Shown here: positions 18,992 to 30,319 of the stretch, one piece after another
Numbering within the stretch: position 1 is the stretch's first letter
Layout: the number at the start of each line of letters is the position of its first letter
From: Umezawaea tangerina
GTDB lineage: Bacteria > Actinomycetota > Actinomycetes > Mycobacteriales > Pseudonocardiaceae
Length of the DNA stretch: 51,623 nt
NCBI RefSeq assembly: GCF_003002815.1
Contig: NZ_PVTF01000027.1
Span: 1-51,623, forward strand
Direction: 5' to 3'
Translations under genes and position numbers: made by a program
Notes under the pieces: model-generated
Told to the model about the DNA's origin: nothing
The model's input: only the letters and a program-made list of their open reading frames with translations
Databases searched by the model: none

Positions 18992-20287
18992 TCAGTCCCT
19001 CAGCGGCTTGCCGGAGGTCGTGGAGGTCTCGGAGGCGGTGACGACGCTGGGGTCGGCCTCCGGGTCCTCGTCGTCCTCGCGGCCGGGGGTGTTCAGGTTC
19101 CACTTGGTGATGACGAAGCGGAACAGGAAGTAGTAGATCGCCGCGTAGACCAGGCCGAGCACGATCAGCAGGTACGGCTTGGTGGCGATGTTCCAGTTCA
19201 GGATGAAGTCGATCGCACCGGCCGAGAACGAGAAGCCGTCGTGGATGCCCAGCGCGTTGGCGATGGCCAGCGAGGTGCCGGTCAGGACCGCGTGGATCAG
19301 GTACAGCGGCCACGCCACGAACATGAACGCGAACTCGAGCGGCTCGGTCACACCGGTGATGAAGGACGTCAGTGCCGCGGAGCCCATGATGCCCGCGATG
19401 ATCTTCTTCTGCGACGGGCGAGCGGTCTGCCAGATGGCGAGCGCGGCGGCGGGCAGGGCGAACATGAAGATCGGGAAGAAGCCGGTCTGGAACGTGCCCG
19501 CGGACGGGTCGTGGGCCAGGAACCGGTTGATGTCGCCGTGGACGACCTTGCCCGTGGCGTCGGTGAAGTCGCCGAACTGGAACCACACGACGTTGTTGAC
19601 GATGTGGTGCAGGCCGAGCGGGATCAGCAGGCGGTTCACGATGCCGTAGAGGCCCGCGCCGATGATCGTGCTGCCGGTGATCGCGTTGCCCAGGCTGGTC
19701 AGGCCGCTGTTGAACAGCGGGAAGAGCAGGCCGAGGACCACGCCGACGATGATCATCACGCCGGCGACCATGATCGGCACGAACCGGCGACCGCCGAAGA
19801 AGGCCAGGTACGGGGGCAGCTTGATGCGGTGGTACCGCTGCCAGAGCACCGCCGTGATCAGACCGACGACGATGCCGCCGAGGACCCGGTAGTCGATGAA
19901 CTTCTGATCGGCGGGCAGAGCGCCCTCGGCGAGCGGGAGGACCAGCGGCGAGAGTGCCTTGAACACGCCCTGGAGCACCACGTAGCCGACGACGGCGGCC
20001 AAGCCGGTGGAGCCGTCGCCGCGTCGGGCGAAGCCGATCGCGATGCCCACGGCGAAGAGCAGGGGGAGGTTTCCGAAGATGGAATCCCCTGCCGCGCCGA
20101 TGACCGCGGCCACCTTGTCCCAACCCAGACCGTCCTTGCCGAGCAAGTCGGCCTGACCGAGTCGCAACAAGAGACCGGCTGCCGGCAACGCGGCGATCGG
20201 CAGCATGAGGCTGCGACCGAAGCGTTGGAGCGTGGCGAGTCCCTTGATCTCACGACCGCCGGTCACCTGTGGGGCGCTGGCGCTCAT
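18992..20287 (-). CDS. nagE2: PTS EIIC membrane component, GlcNAc/glucose family
   Basis: 431 aa. GGGAGG six bases before ATG 20287 fixes the start. About ten hydrophobic segments. The family signatures FITGVTEPLEFAFMFVAWPL and HIVNNVVWFQFGDF, and the N-terminal FGRSLMLPIAALPAAGLLLR, identify the glucose superfamily EIIC. The B domain is not attached and is encoded across the divergent promoter. The dre operator and DasR-like regulator make N-acetylglucosamine the most likely substrate, though glucose or glucosamine cannot be excluded from the EIIC sequence. Its ATG overlaps the regulator stop. Confidence 0.88.
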   Translation of the reverse strand: MSASAPQVTGGREIKGLATLQRFGRSLMLPIAALPAAGLLLRLGQADLLGKDGLGWDKVAAVIGAAGDSIFGNLPLLFAVGIAIGFARRGDGSTGLAAVVGYVVLQGVFKALSPLVLPLAEGALPADQKFIDYRVLGGIVVGLITAVLWQRYHRIKLPPYLAFFGGRRFVPIMVAGVMIIVGVVLGLLFPLFNSGLTSLGNAITGSTIIGAGLYGIVNRLLIPLGLHHIVNNVVWFQFGDFTDATGKVVHGDINRFLAHDPSAGTFQTGFFPIFMFALPAAALAIWQTARPSQKKIIAGIMGSAALTSFITGVTEPLEFAFMFVAWPLYLIHAVLTGTSLAIANALGIHDGFSFSAGAIDFILNWNIATKPYLLIVLGLVYAAIYYFLFRFVITKWNLNTPGREDDEDPEADPSVVTASETSTTSGKPLRD

Positions 20288-21063
20288 CGAGTACCTCCCT
20301 TGGCGGAGTGCGGTCCGGAACCCGGGACGGTCCGGTCCAATTGCATCGTCACCTGGTAAAGATCGCCCCGGTACCAGGAAGTCATGTCCTCCACCGGTCT
20401 GCCATGCGAGCTGGCGACGCGGCGGAAGACGAGGAGGGAGCTGCCCTTGCGGATGCCGAGCAGCTTCGCGGTCTCGGCGTCGGCGCTCTCGGCCCACACC
20501 GTCTGCTTGGCGTGGTCGAGCTGCACGCCGTAGGTGTCGGCGATCAACGTGTAGAGGGACGTCGACAGGTCGTGGCGGCGCAGCTCCGGCACGATCCGCG
20601 GGTTGTACCAGCCGCGTTCCACGGCCAGCGGGACGCCGTCGGCGCGGCGCAGGCGCACCAGCTGGTAGGCCCGCTCCCGTGCGGGCAGGTCGAGGGCGCT
20701 CGCCGCGGAGTCCGGCGGGAGCGCCTCGTCGCAGCTCAGGACCTCGGTCGCCGGGATCATGCCGCGCTTGCGCATGTCGTCGGTGAAGGACTCCAGGTAC
20801 AGCTGGACGTCCAACCGGCGGCGGGCGGTGAAGGTGCCGCGCCCCTTGGCCCTCGTCAGGAGACCCTCGGCGACGAGCTGTCCGACGGCTGCTCGTACGG
20901 TGATGCGCGACACCTCGTACCGGTCGGCCAGGTCGCGCTCGGACGGGATCGGCGAACCGGGGGGCAGCTCCTGCTCGGCCAGCCTGCGCAGGATGTCGCG
21001 GAGCTGGGCGTGCTTGGGCTTGGGACCGTCGACGATCCTCGTCGGAGTCTCCCTCTCGCCCAT
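20284..21063 (-). CDS. dasR: GntR/HutC-family regulator, DasR-like
   Basis: 259 aa from ATG 21063, chosen because GGGGAGG lies 6-7 bases upstream. The winged helix covers residues about 20-85 (PIPSERDLADRYEVSRITVR, KGRGTFTARR). The C-terminal UTRA ligand domain includes YLESFTDDMRKRGM, AYQLVRLRRADGVPLAVER and the end TSWYRGDLYQVTMQL. DasR-type proteins bind dre sites and release them with glucosamine-6-phosphate, linking chitin-derived sugar to metabolism and development. A dre site lies in its own promoter, suggesting autoregulation and control of both PTS arms. Confidence 0.8.
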   Translation of the reverse strand: MGERETPTRIVDGPKPKHAQLRDILRRLAEQELPPGSPIPSERDLADRYEVSRITVRAAVGQLVAEGLLTRAKGRGTFTARRRLDVQLYLESFTDDMRKRGMIPATEVLSCDEALPPDSAASALDLPARERAYQLVRLRRADGVPLAVERGWYNPRIVPELRRHDLSTSLYTLIADTYGVQLDHAKQTVWAESADAETAKLLGIRKGSSLLVFRRVASSHGRPVEDMTSWYRGDLYQVTMQLDRTVPGSGPHSAKGGTR

Positions 21064-21107
21064 GTGCACCTCCCCGCGCTCGCTTGCCGACGACCTCATT
21101 GGTACTT

Positions 21108-21123
21108 TCCGGTCTAGACCAGT
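21108..21123. promoter_or_regulatory. dre operator for the DasR-like regulator
   Basis: TCCGGTCTAGACCAGT contains the exact 10-bp core GGTCTAGACC of the dre consensus (ACTGGTCTAGACCACT). It sits in the divergent promoter region between the dasR-EIIC-ptsH arm and the EIIB-EIIA arm, 45 bp from dasR and 95 bp from EIIB. The match to the known consensus is seen directly; control of both arms is inferred. Confidence 0.85.
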
Positions 21124-21217
21124 TTGTGCGGGGAGAATGCTCTCCGCGCGGAGCGGGTGTCAACCGCCGTTACGTGACCGTGGCCAAGCGGTGTCACCAG
21201 TCGAGAGAGGACACGAA

Positions 21218-21454
21218 GTGGCTGACGAGAAGGCGGAGAAGATCCTCGCTGCGCTCGGCGGGGCGTCCAACATCATCGAGATCGAGCCGTGCATCACCCG
21301 CCTGCGGTGTGAGCTCAACGACGGTTCGGTTGTCGACGAAAAGGCGCTGAAGTCCTTGGGAGCCCACGGGGTCATGCGTCAGGGCAACGTCGTGCAGGTC
21401 ATCGTGGGCCCGGAGGCCGACACGATCGCCAGCGACATCGAGGACCTCCTGTGA
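21218..21454 (+). CDS. nagF: PTS EIIB component, GlcNAc/glucose type
   Basis: 78 aa, GTG start with GAGAGAGGA upstream. The phosphocysteine is the Cys in IEIEPCITRLRCELND. It receives phosphate from EIIA and passes it to the sugar carried by EIIC. A free-standing EIIB of this size is typical of actinomycete GlcNAc systems. Its stop overlaps the EIIA start by 4 bp. Confidence 0.92.
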   Translation: MADEKAEKILAALGGASNIIEIEPCITRLRCELNDGSVVDEKALKSLGAHGVMRQGNVVQVIVGPEADTIASDIEDLL

Positions 21455-21906
21455 CGCTCAGCGTGGGCAGCCCGGTCGCGGGCCGGGTCGTCCCGCTGAC
21501 CGAGGTGCCCGACCCGGTCTTCGCCCAGGCGATGGTGGGTCCGGGCATCGCGGTCGAACCGGACAGGGTCGCCGCGGACGTGGTGTCCCCGGTCGACGGC
21601 ACGATCGTCACGCTGCACCCGCACGCGTTCGTCGTGGCCACCGAGAGCGGCGCCGGGGTGCTCGTGCACCTGGGCATCGACACGGTCAAGCGCAAGGGCG
21701 AGGGCTTCACCCTGCACGTGGTGAAGGGCGAGACCGTGCGCGCGGGCCAGACCGTCGTCAGCTGGGACCCGGCCGAGGTCGAGGCGGCCGGGTTCGCGCC
21801 CATCTGCCCGGTCATCGCGCTGGACGCCCCGGCCGACGGGCTCGGCGACCTCGCCGAGGGTTCGACCGTCGGGGTCGGTGAGCAGCTCTTCTCCTGGCAG
21901 CGCTGA
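21451..21906 (+). CDS. crr: PTS EIIA component, glucose family
   Basis: 151 aa, GTG start. The two family histidines are in TLHPHAFVVATESGAGVLVHLGIDTV (written here in two parts: TLHPHAF and LVHLGIDTV). SPVDGTIV and GEGFTLHVVKGETVRAGQTV are typical of EIIA-Glc. It accepts phosphate from HPr and donates it to EIIB. A hairpin follows its stop. Confidence 0.92.
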   Translation: MTLSVGSPVAGRVVPLTEVPDPVFAQAMVGPGIAVEPDRVAADVVSPVDGTIVTLHPHAFVVATESGAGVLVHLGIDTVKRKGEGFTLHVVKGETVRAGQTVVSWDPAEVEAAGFAPICPVIALDAPADGLGDLAEGSTVGVGEQLFSWQR

Positions 21907-21908
21907 CC

Positions 21909-21960
21909 TCACGCGGGTGTCCCTTCGACGCATGTGGCGCATCGAAGGGCACCCGCGTGA
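21909..21960. terminator. Long hairpin after the PTS EIIA gene
   Basis: Arms 21909-21928 and 21942-21960 pair with a single bulged T. No T-run. It is the likely end of the EIIB-EIIA transcript. The remaining 130 bases to the next gene hold no evident feature. Confidence 0.65.
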
Positions 21961-22093
21961 CGCCTGGCAAGGGTTCCGTGCGTCGATCCGGTGAACCCCC
22001 GTTACCAGGTTCACCCGTCCGGGACTCCGTGAACGGTCCGTTCGGCGGTGCTCGTCCTTGCCGGACGGCGGGGTTGGGCCGGACCGTGGACGC

Positions 22094-22663
22094 ATGCACT
22101 GGACCGCTCTCGGATTCCTGGCCGGCACGGCCGGCGCCCTCCTGCTGCGCCGCCTGCGCCGCGGCGCGGACGTGCACTGGCTCTGGTGCGCCCTGCCGAC
22201 GTCGCTGCTCTGGACGGTCGCCGCGCTCCGCCACCCGCCGCCGCACTGGCTCGCGCTGACGCTGGCGCTGGGCTGGCTCGCGGTGCTGCTCACCGCGACC
22301 GACCTGCTCCACCGGCGATTACCCGACGCCCTGACCCTGCCCGCCTACCCGGTCGCGGTGGCGCTCCTGCTGCCCGCCGGTCCGCAGGTGGTGCTCCGCG
22401 CGGCCGTCGGCGGTCTGCTGCTGGGCGCCGCGCACCTGGTCGTCCGGCTGCTCGCGCCCTCGGCGCTCGGCGGCGGCGACGTGAAGCTGGCCGCCCCGCT
22501 CGGCGCCGTGCTGGGCGCGGTCTCCTACGCGGCGGTGCCGGTCGGCGCCCTGCTCGCCTCCGCGTTCACCCTGCTGGTGGCGCTCGGCCGTCCGAATGGC
22601 GGGATTCCGCACGGACCCGGACTGCTGGCCTCGACCTGGGTCATCGCGGTGTTCACCCTGTGA
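22094..22663 (+). CDS. A24 family prepilin peptidase, short form
   Basis: 189 aa, six or more hydrophobic segments. The two catalytic aspartates of type IV prepilin peptidases are visible: TATDLLHRRLPD and SALGGGDVKLAAPLG (the GxGD motif). The N-terminal methyltransferase domain of PilD is absent, as in TadV/CpaA types. Tad pilin genes are not in the window. Peptidases of this kind often lie just upstream of aroC in Actinobacteria. ATG 22094 was preferred; the ribosome site is weak. It ends 12 bp before aroC. Confidence 0.82.
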   Translation: MHWTALGFLAGTAGALLLRRLRRGADVHWLWCALPTSLLWTVAALRHPPPHWLALTLALGWLAVLLTATDLLHRRLPDALTLPAYPVAVALLLPAGPQVVLRAAVGGLLLGAAHLVVRLLAPSALGGGDVKLAAPLGAVLGAVSYAAVPVGALLASAFTLLVALGRPNGGIPHGPGLLASTWVIAVFTL

Positions 22664-22675
22664 AAGGATCCTCCC

Positions 22676-23871
<1,196 letters not shown>

Positions 23872-23875
<4 letters not shown>

Positions 23876-24375
23876 GCACGCCGGTCTACGTGGTGCTCGG
23901 TCCGCCCGGCGCGGGCAAGACGACCGTCGGCCGACTGCTGGCGGAACGGCTCGGCGTGCCGTTCCGCGACGTGGACGAGGACATCGTGGCGACGGCGGGC
24001 AAGCCGATCTCGGACATCTTCACCTCCGACGGCGAGCCGGTGTTCCGGGCGATGGAGGAGCAGGCCGTCGCGGACGGGCTGAAGACGCACGAGGGCGTGC
24101 TGGCGCTCGGCGGCGGCGCGGTGCTGTCCGCCGCGACCAGGCAGCTGCTGGCCGGGCACGCCGTGGTGTTCCTCAACGTCGGCATGGCCGAGGGCGTGAA
24201 GCGCACCGGCCTGTCGAACTCGCGGCCGCTGCTCACCGGCATCAACCCGCGGGCGACGTTCAAGGCGCTGCTGGACGCGCGGCTCCCGCTCTACCGGGAG
24301 GTCGCGACCATCGAGGTCGCCACCGACAGCCTCGAACCGGAGCAGGTCGTCGACGCCGTGCTCGAACCGCGCTGA
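23872..24375 (+). CDS. aroK: Shikimate kinase
   Basis: 167 aa. Walker [10 protein letters not shown], shikimate-binding [16 protein letters not shown] and the GGGAVL loop, and the adenine-lid segment SNSRPLL. It phosphorylates shikimate at O3. It is coupled to aroC by a GTGA overlap, and the next gene starts 3 bp after its stop. Confidence 0.95.
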
Positions 24376-24378
24376 CCC

Positions 24379-26988
<2,610 letters not shown>

Positions 26989-26995
26989 CCCCAGG

Positions 26996-27024
26996 CCCCG
27001 CGCCAGCCACCCACTGGCGCGGGG
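26996..27024 (+). terminator. GC-rich terminator-like hairpin after aroQ
   Basis: CCCCGCGCCAG (26996-27006) pairs with CTGGCGCGGGG (27014-27024) around a 7-nt loop, 8 bp after the aroQ stop. No T-run follows. Confidence 0.7.
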
Positions 27025-27063
27025 CACCACCACCCCACCCACAACACAAAGCACCCACCCGCT

Positions 27064-27700
27064 TTGTCCGGCGAAGCTCGGATGCCCTGTCCGACGCGCA
27101 GCGAGGATGCCCTGCCCGACGGCGGAGCCGAGGGTCCCCACGTTGGGCGCAGCCCGCCAGCGCACATCCGGCGCGGAGCGCCTGGGGCCGTGTCCGCCGC
27201 GAAGCAAGGATGCTTTGTCCAACGGCGAAGCCGAGGATTCCGGACAGGGCACAGCCCGCCACCTCGCCCCCGGCGCGGAGCGCCCGCCGCTTGGTCCGAC
27301 GCGCAGCGAGGATCCCCTGCCCAACGGCGAAGCCGACGGTCCCCACGCCAGCCCGCCAACGCGCATCCGGCGCGGAGCGCCCCACCGCCTTGTCCGACAG
27401 CGCAGCGACGATGCCCTGCCCAACGGCGAAGCCGAGGGTCCCCCCGCCGGGCGCAGCCCGCCACCCCCACCCGGCGCGGAGCGCCCGCCCGCCTTGTCCG
27501 CCGCGCAGCAAGGATGCCTGGTCCGACGGCGAAGCCGAGGATGCCCTGTCAGGCGCAGCCTGATGCCCCCGAAACCCACCCTTCCCCCAAGCACCCCGCC
27601 GAAAAACCATCTCTATGCCCACTCCTGCTTGTCAAGATAGCTTCACCGTCTTGACAAGCAGGAGTGGGCATAGAACACTCGGCGCCTGGGGTGCCCCCAC
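27064..27700 (+). repeat. Composite repeat copy B: GNA mini-hairpin array, 26-bp inverted repeat and flank
   Basis: The gap 26989-27725 has no gene. From 27064 to 27562 it holds about 18 small hairpins in a roughly 100-nt cycle repeated about five times: CGCGCAGCG, CGGCGAAGCCG, GGGCGCAGCCC and GGCGCGGAGCGCC, in that order with variants. The triloops read GCA, GAA or GGA, always G-N-A closed by GC pairs. The array ends at CAGGCGCAGCCTG (27550-27562). The inverted repeat follows at 27612-27674, then a diverged flank with GGCGCCTGGGG. The sense strand of aroQ carries the GNA loops, as in copy C after ggt. Confidence 0.85.
27612..27674. repeat. 26-bp perfect inverted repeat with 11-nt loop (copy B)
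   Basis: Arms 27612-27637 and 27649-27674 pair without mismatch. The loop TAGCTTCACCG differs by one base from the loop of copy C. Outer arm bases differ from copies A and C with compensating changes on both sides. Confidence 0.9.
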
Positions 27701-27725
27701 GCCCCCCACACCCCCAAGGCAACAG

Positions 27726-28139
27726 ATGAACCACGGCCTCCTCCACCACGTAGAACTCTGGGTACCCCACCTCACCCGAGCGGAGGACACCCTGGGGTGG
27801 CTCCTCCGCCAACTCGGCTGGTCCGAACACCAGCGCTGGGACGCCGGGATCAGCTGGCGCCTCGGCCCCACCTACATCGTCGTGGAGCAGTCCCCCGCCC
27901 TCACCGGCACAACCCACCACCGCACCAGTCCCGGCCTCAACCACCTAGCCCTGCACGTCAACCCCCGATCCACCCTCGACACCCTCACCGAGGCGGCCCA
28001 GCGCAACGGCTGGACCCTCCTGTTCCCCGACCGCCACCCCCACGCGGGCGGCCCCGACCACTACGCTGCCTACCTTGAGAACCACGACGGCTTCGAAATC
28101 GAACTAGTCGCCACCAGTGACGACACCAGTGCCGACTAG
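27726..28139 (+). CDS. VOC/glyoxalase-fold protein
   Basis: 137 aa from ATG 27726; an upstream in-frame extension would run into the inverted repeat and is rejected. It has HHVELWVPHLTRAEDTLGWLL at the start, PGLNHLALHV in the middle and GFEIELVA at the end, the paired beta-alpha-beta units of the vicinal oxygen chelate fold. Candidate metal ligands are the His at the start of the first strand, His in NHLALHV and Glu in EIEL. The substrate is unknown. It follows the repeat element and precedes the lipoprotein by about 150 bp. Confidence 0.75.
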   Translation: MNHGLLHHVELWVPHLTRAEDTLGWLLRQLGWSEHQRWDAGISWRLGPTYIVVEQSPALTGTTHHRTSPGLNHLALHVNPRSTLDTLTEAAQRNGWTLLFPDRHPHAGGPDHYAAYLENHDGFEIELVATSDDTSAD

Positions 28140-28166
28140 TCGCCTGGACGGGTGAACAACTCTCTA

Positions 28167-28263
28167 GACTGTCCCCGATTCGCCCACCGAAGACCGTCCC
28201 GGTCCGCCCGCCCAAGACCGTCCCGGTTCGCCCGCCGAAGACCGTCCCAGGTTCGCTCGCCGA
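28167..28263 (+). repeat. Four tandem copies of a 24-25 bp unit
   Basis: Units at 28167-28191, 28192-28215, 28216-28239 and 28240-28263, near consensus GACCGTCCCGGTTCGCCC plus GCCGAA. The tract ends 23 bp before the lipoprotein start codon, so it lies in its promoter or leader. Its unit length is a multiple of three, but the only frame across it lacks the codon bias of the neighbours. Confidence 0.85.
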
Positions 28264-28286
28264 TCGAGTGGAGGAACGTCCCCGCT

Positions 28287-29804
28287 ATGCCGAGGCCTCT
28301 CCGGCTCCTGGCGTTGGTCGCCGCAGCTGCCCTGCTGTCCTCGTGCAGCACCGGTGTCGCGATGACCCAGGCCGAGGGCACCGGCCCCATCGCCCCGCCG
28401 GTCGCACAGCAGCAGCAACAGCAGCAGAAGCGCACGCAACCCCCGGACGCGATCCCGCTCGCCTCCGACCGCGCCCGCGGCAGCGCGGGGGTCGTCGCGG
28501 CGGGTGGTGGTGACTCGCCCTACAACTACGGCCCCACGGTGCTGGTCGAGAACGGTCGCGACCGCATGTGGTGGTGCAGCCAGCTCGGTGTCGCGGTCCC
28601 CGCGGGCGACGACCTCCTGTACGCCGAGAGCGCGTCGCTGACCGGCCCGTTCGCCGCCCCCGACGGCTCGATGGCGCTGCCCGTGCTCAGCGGCAGCGTG
28701 AACGGGTTCGACGGGATGCACACCTGCGACCCGTCGGTCATCCACGTCGGCTCGACCTACTACCTCTACTACACCGGCGCGTCCGGCGAGCACGCGCACG
28801 GCAACGGGATCGGTATCGCGACCAGCGCGGACGGCATCTCGTGGCAGCGCGCGCACAACGGCCAGCCGATCATCGGGCCCGCGTACGACACGATCCGCGA
28901 CAACACCTACGGCGTCGGGCAGCCCGCCGCGCTGCACCTGGACGGCTGGTTCTACCTGATGTTCACCGACACCACCGGCCGCGCCGCGGGGTGGAACGGG
29001 GCGGGCCAGTTCGTGCTGCGGTCGAAGGACCCGCTGTTCCAGTCGGGCGTGCAGGCGTTGGGGGACAGGGGTTTCGCGACCGTGTCGGTCACCAACGCGC
29101 CGCGCGCCCGGTCCGTGGTCGACGCGTTCAGCGCGGACTGGATGTGGGTGGGGGCGCTGAACGCGTTCGCCATCGCCCACGAGACCGAGTCCGGCACCAG
29201 CATCACGTTCTGGAACTCCGACTTCACCGCCCAGCCGTACAAGCAGATCACCGTGCCCGGCCCGTGGCGCGAGGGGCCGGGGCTGGTGCGCACGTCCGAG
29301 GGCCACGCGCCGATCGCCACCGACGACCCGTGCGGTCGGGTGCCGGTCGACGTCGTCCGGGCCACCGTGGACGGCGCGGCGGGCGCGCCGACGGACCTGG
29401 CCCACTTCGGCATGGACCTCGCGGGCGTCCCCGGCTGCGCCTCCAAGGAGGCCGCGTCCGTGCTCGACGGCTTCGCCGTGCCGTCGCCGGAGCGCACGAT
29501 GGACCTCGTCCACGACGGCAAGGTCGTGCGGCTGGAACGGCGCTCGGTCACCGACCGGCTGGCGGGCGTCGTGCTCGACCGCCGTCCCGCGATCGTCGAC
29601 CAGCTCCCGGTCGTCGCGAACATCCCGTCCGGCGCGCAGGCGGTCCGCTCACCGGACGGCAAGGTCGGCGTGCTCCTGGACGGCGGCAAGGTGTGGCTCA
29701 TCGGCGACGAGTCCGTCGCCGCCCTGAACTCCTCGACGGTCAAGCAGGCCACCGCCCAGGAGTGGAAGTCCTACGACCAGGCGGGCGACCTGTCCCGCCG
29801 CTAG
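28287..29804 (+). CDS. Lipoprotein with GH43-like beta-propeller fold
   Basis: 505 aa. ATG 28287 follows GGAGGA by 11 bases. A lipobox LLSSC at residues 17-21 ends a short signal sequence, so the mature protein is anchored by Cys21. A Gln tract and a Pro/Thr-rich linker follow. Residues about 75-350 contain repeated blade-like units with aromatic Asp motifs (MHTCDPSVIHVGSTYYLYYT, DGISWQRAHNG, LDGWFYLMFTDTTGR) of the five-bladed propeller of GH43-like sugar hydrolases or binding proteins. The catalytic acids are not certain. The C-terminal 150 residues are unassigned. Surface sugar binding is likely, enzyme activity unproven. Confidence 0.7.
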   Translation: MPRPLRLLALVAAAALLSSCSTGVAMTQAEGTGPIAPPVAQQQQQQQKRTQPPDAIPLASDRARGSAGVVAAGGGDSPYNYGPTVLVENGRDRMWWCSQLGVAVPAGDDLLYAESASLTGPFAAPDGSMALPVLSGSVNGFDGMHTCDPSVIHVGSTYYLYYTGASGEHAHGNGIGIATSADGISWQRAHNGQPIIGPAYDTIRDNTYGVGQPAALHLDGWFYLMFTDTTGRAAGWNGAGQFVLRSKDPLFQSGVQALGDRGFATVSVTNAPRARSVVDAFSADWMWVGALNAFAIAHETESGTSITFWNSDFTAQPYKQITVPGPWREGPGLVRTSEGHAPIATDDPCGRVPVDVVRATVDGAAGAPTDLAHFGMDLAGVPGCASKEAASVLDGFAVPSPERTMDLVHDGKVVRLERRSVTDRLAGVVLDRRPAIVDQLPVVANIPSGAQAVRSPDGKVGVLLDGGKVWLIGDESVAALNSSTVKQATAQEWKSYDQAGDLSRR

Positions 29805-30211
29805 GGTTGGTGCGACTCGTCGGGCTGGGGCAGCAGGTTCCCGACCCCCATCCCGATGGCGGCGGACACCAGCACCACCAGCGCGGTGAACGCGGCCCCG
29901 CCGGTCAACGCGGGCCACAACGACTCGGTGCCCGTCTGGTCCACCAGCAGGCCGGTGCCGAGCACCCCCAGCACCCCCGCCAGCGGTCCCGCGACCAGCG
30001 CGGCGAAGAACCAGCACAGCCCCCGCCCGTCCATCCCGCGCCACGCGTCCAGCGCGCCCCACAGCAGTGCGACCACCACCACGAGCCCGAACGCGATCAC
30101 CCGGACCGACGAGCTCGCCTCGGGGCTGCGCACGTTGACGGCCACCACCCCGGCCTGCACGGCACCGTGCAGCAAGCCCATCCAGACCCCGCGGATCAGC
30201 CACGCACCCAT
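29801..30211 (-). CDS. Small four-helix membrane protein (B-4DMT-like)
   Basis: 136 aa with four hydrophobic segments: GLLHGAVQAGVVAV, VRVIAFGLVVVVALLWGAL, LCWFFAALVAGPLAGVLGVL and GGAAFTALVVLVSAAIGMGV. Small integral membrane proteins of this type occur next to pepQ in several Actinobacteria and are named B-4DMT family transporters, but transport is not shown. It is convergent with the lipoprotein gene and the two stop codons share one CTAG. Confidence 0.65.
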   Translation of the reverse strand: MGAWLIRGVWMGLLHGAVQAGVVAVNVRSPEASSSVRVIAFGLVVVVALLWGALDAWRGMDGRGLCWFFAALVAGPLAGVLGVLGTGLLVDQTGTESLWPALTGGAAFTALVVLVSAAIGMGVGNLLPQPDESHQP

Positions 30212-30319
30212 GGCGAACAGCGTAATGCCCCGTCAGCCGGTCGCCGGAGCGGTGCCGGGACCCGAACACCGACTTCCGCAGGCCTGTGCAACCCGTCGGA
30301 TCGCCCTACGCTGCGAGGT

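Noticed and set aside
27064-27562. CRISPR array
   Set aside because: Repeats are short, variable, self-paired and not separated by unique spacers of constant length; no cas genes nearby.
27064-27654. Overlapping open frames within the hairpin arrays (Pro/Ala/Arg-rich)
   Set aside because: Frames are open on both strands because of the repeat and its lack of TA-rich codons; no ribosome sites, and length changes with repeat number.
28152-28286. Upstream start that would translate the 24-bp tandem repeats as part of the lipoprotein
   Set aside because: It would place a basic 45-residue extension before a complete lipoprotein signal sequence; the ATG at 28287 has its own ribosome site.
30212-30319. 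Possible tRNA in the spacer before pepQ
   Set aside because: No consistent acceptor stem, T-loop GTTC motif or anticodon stem could be drawn.
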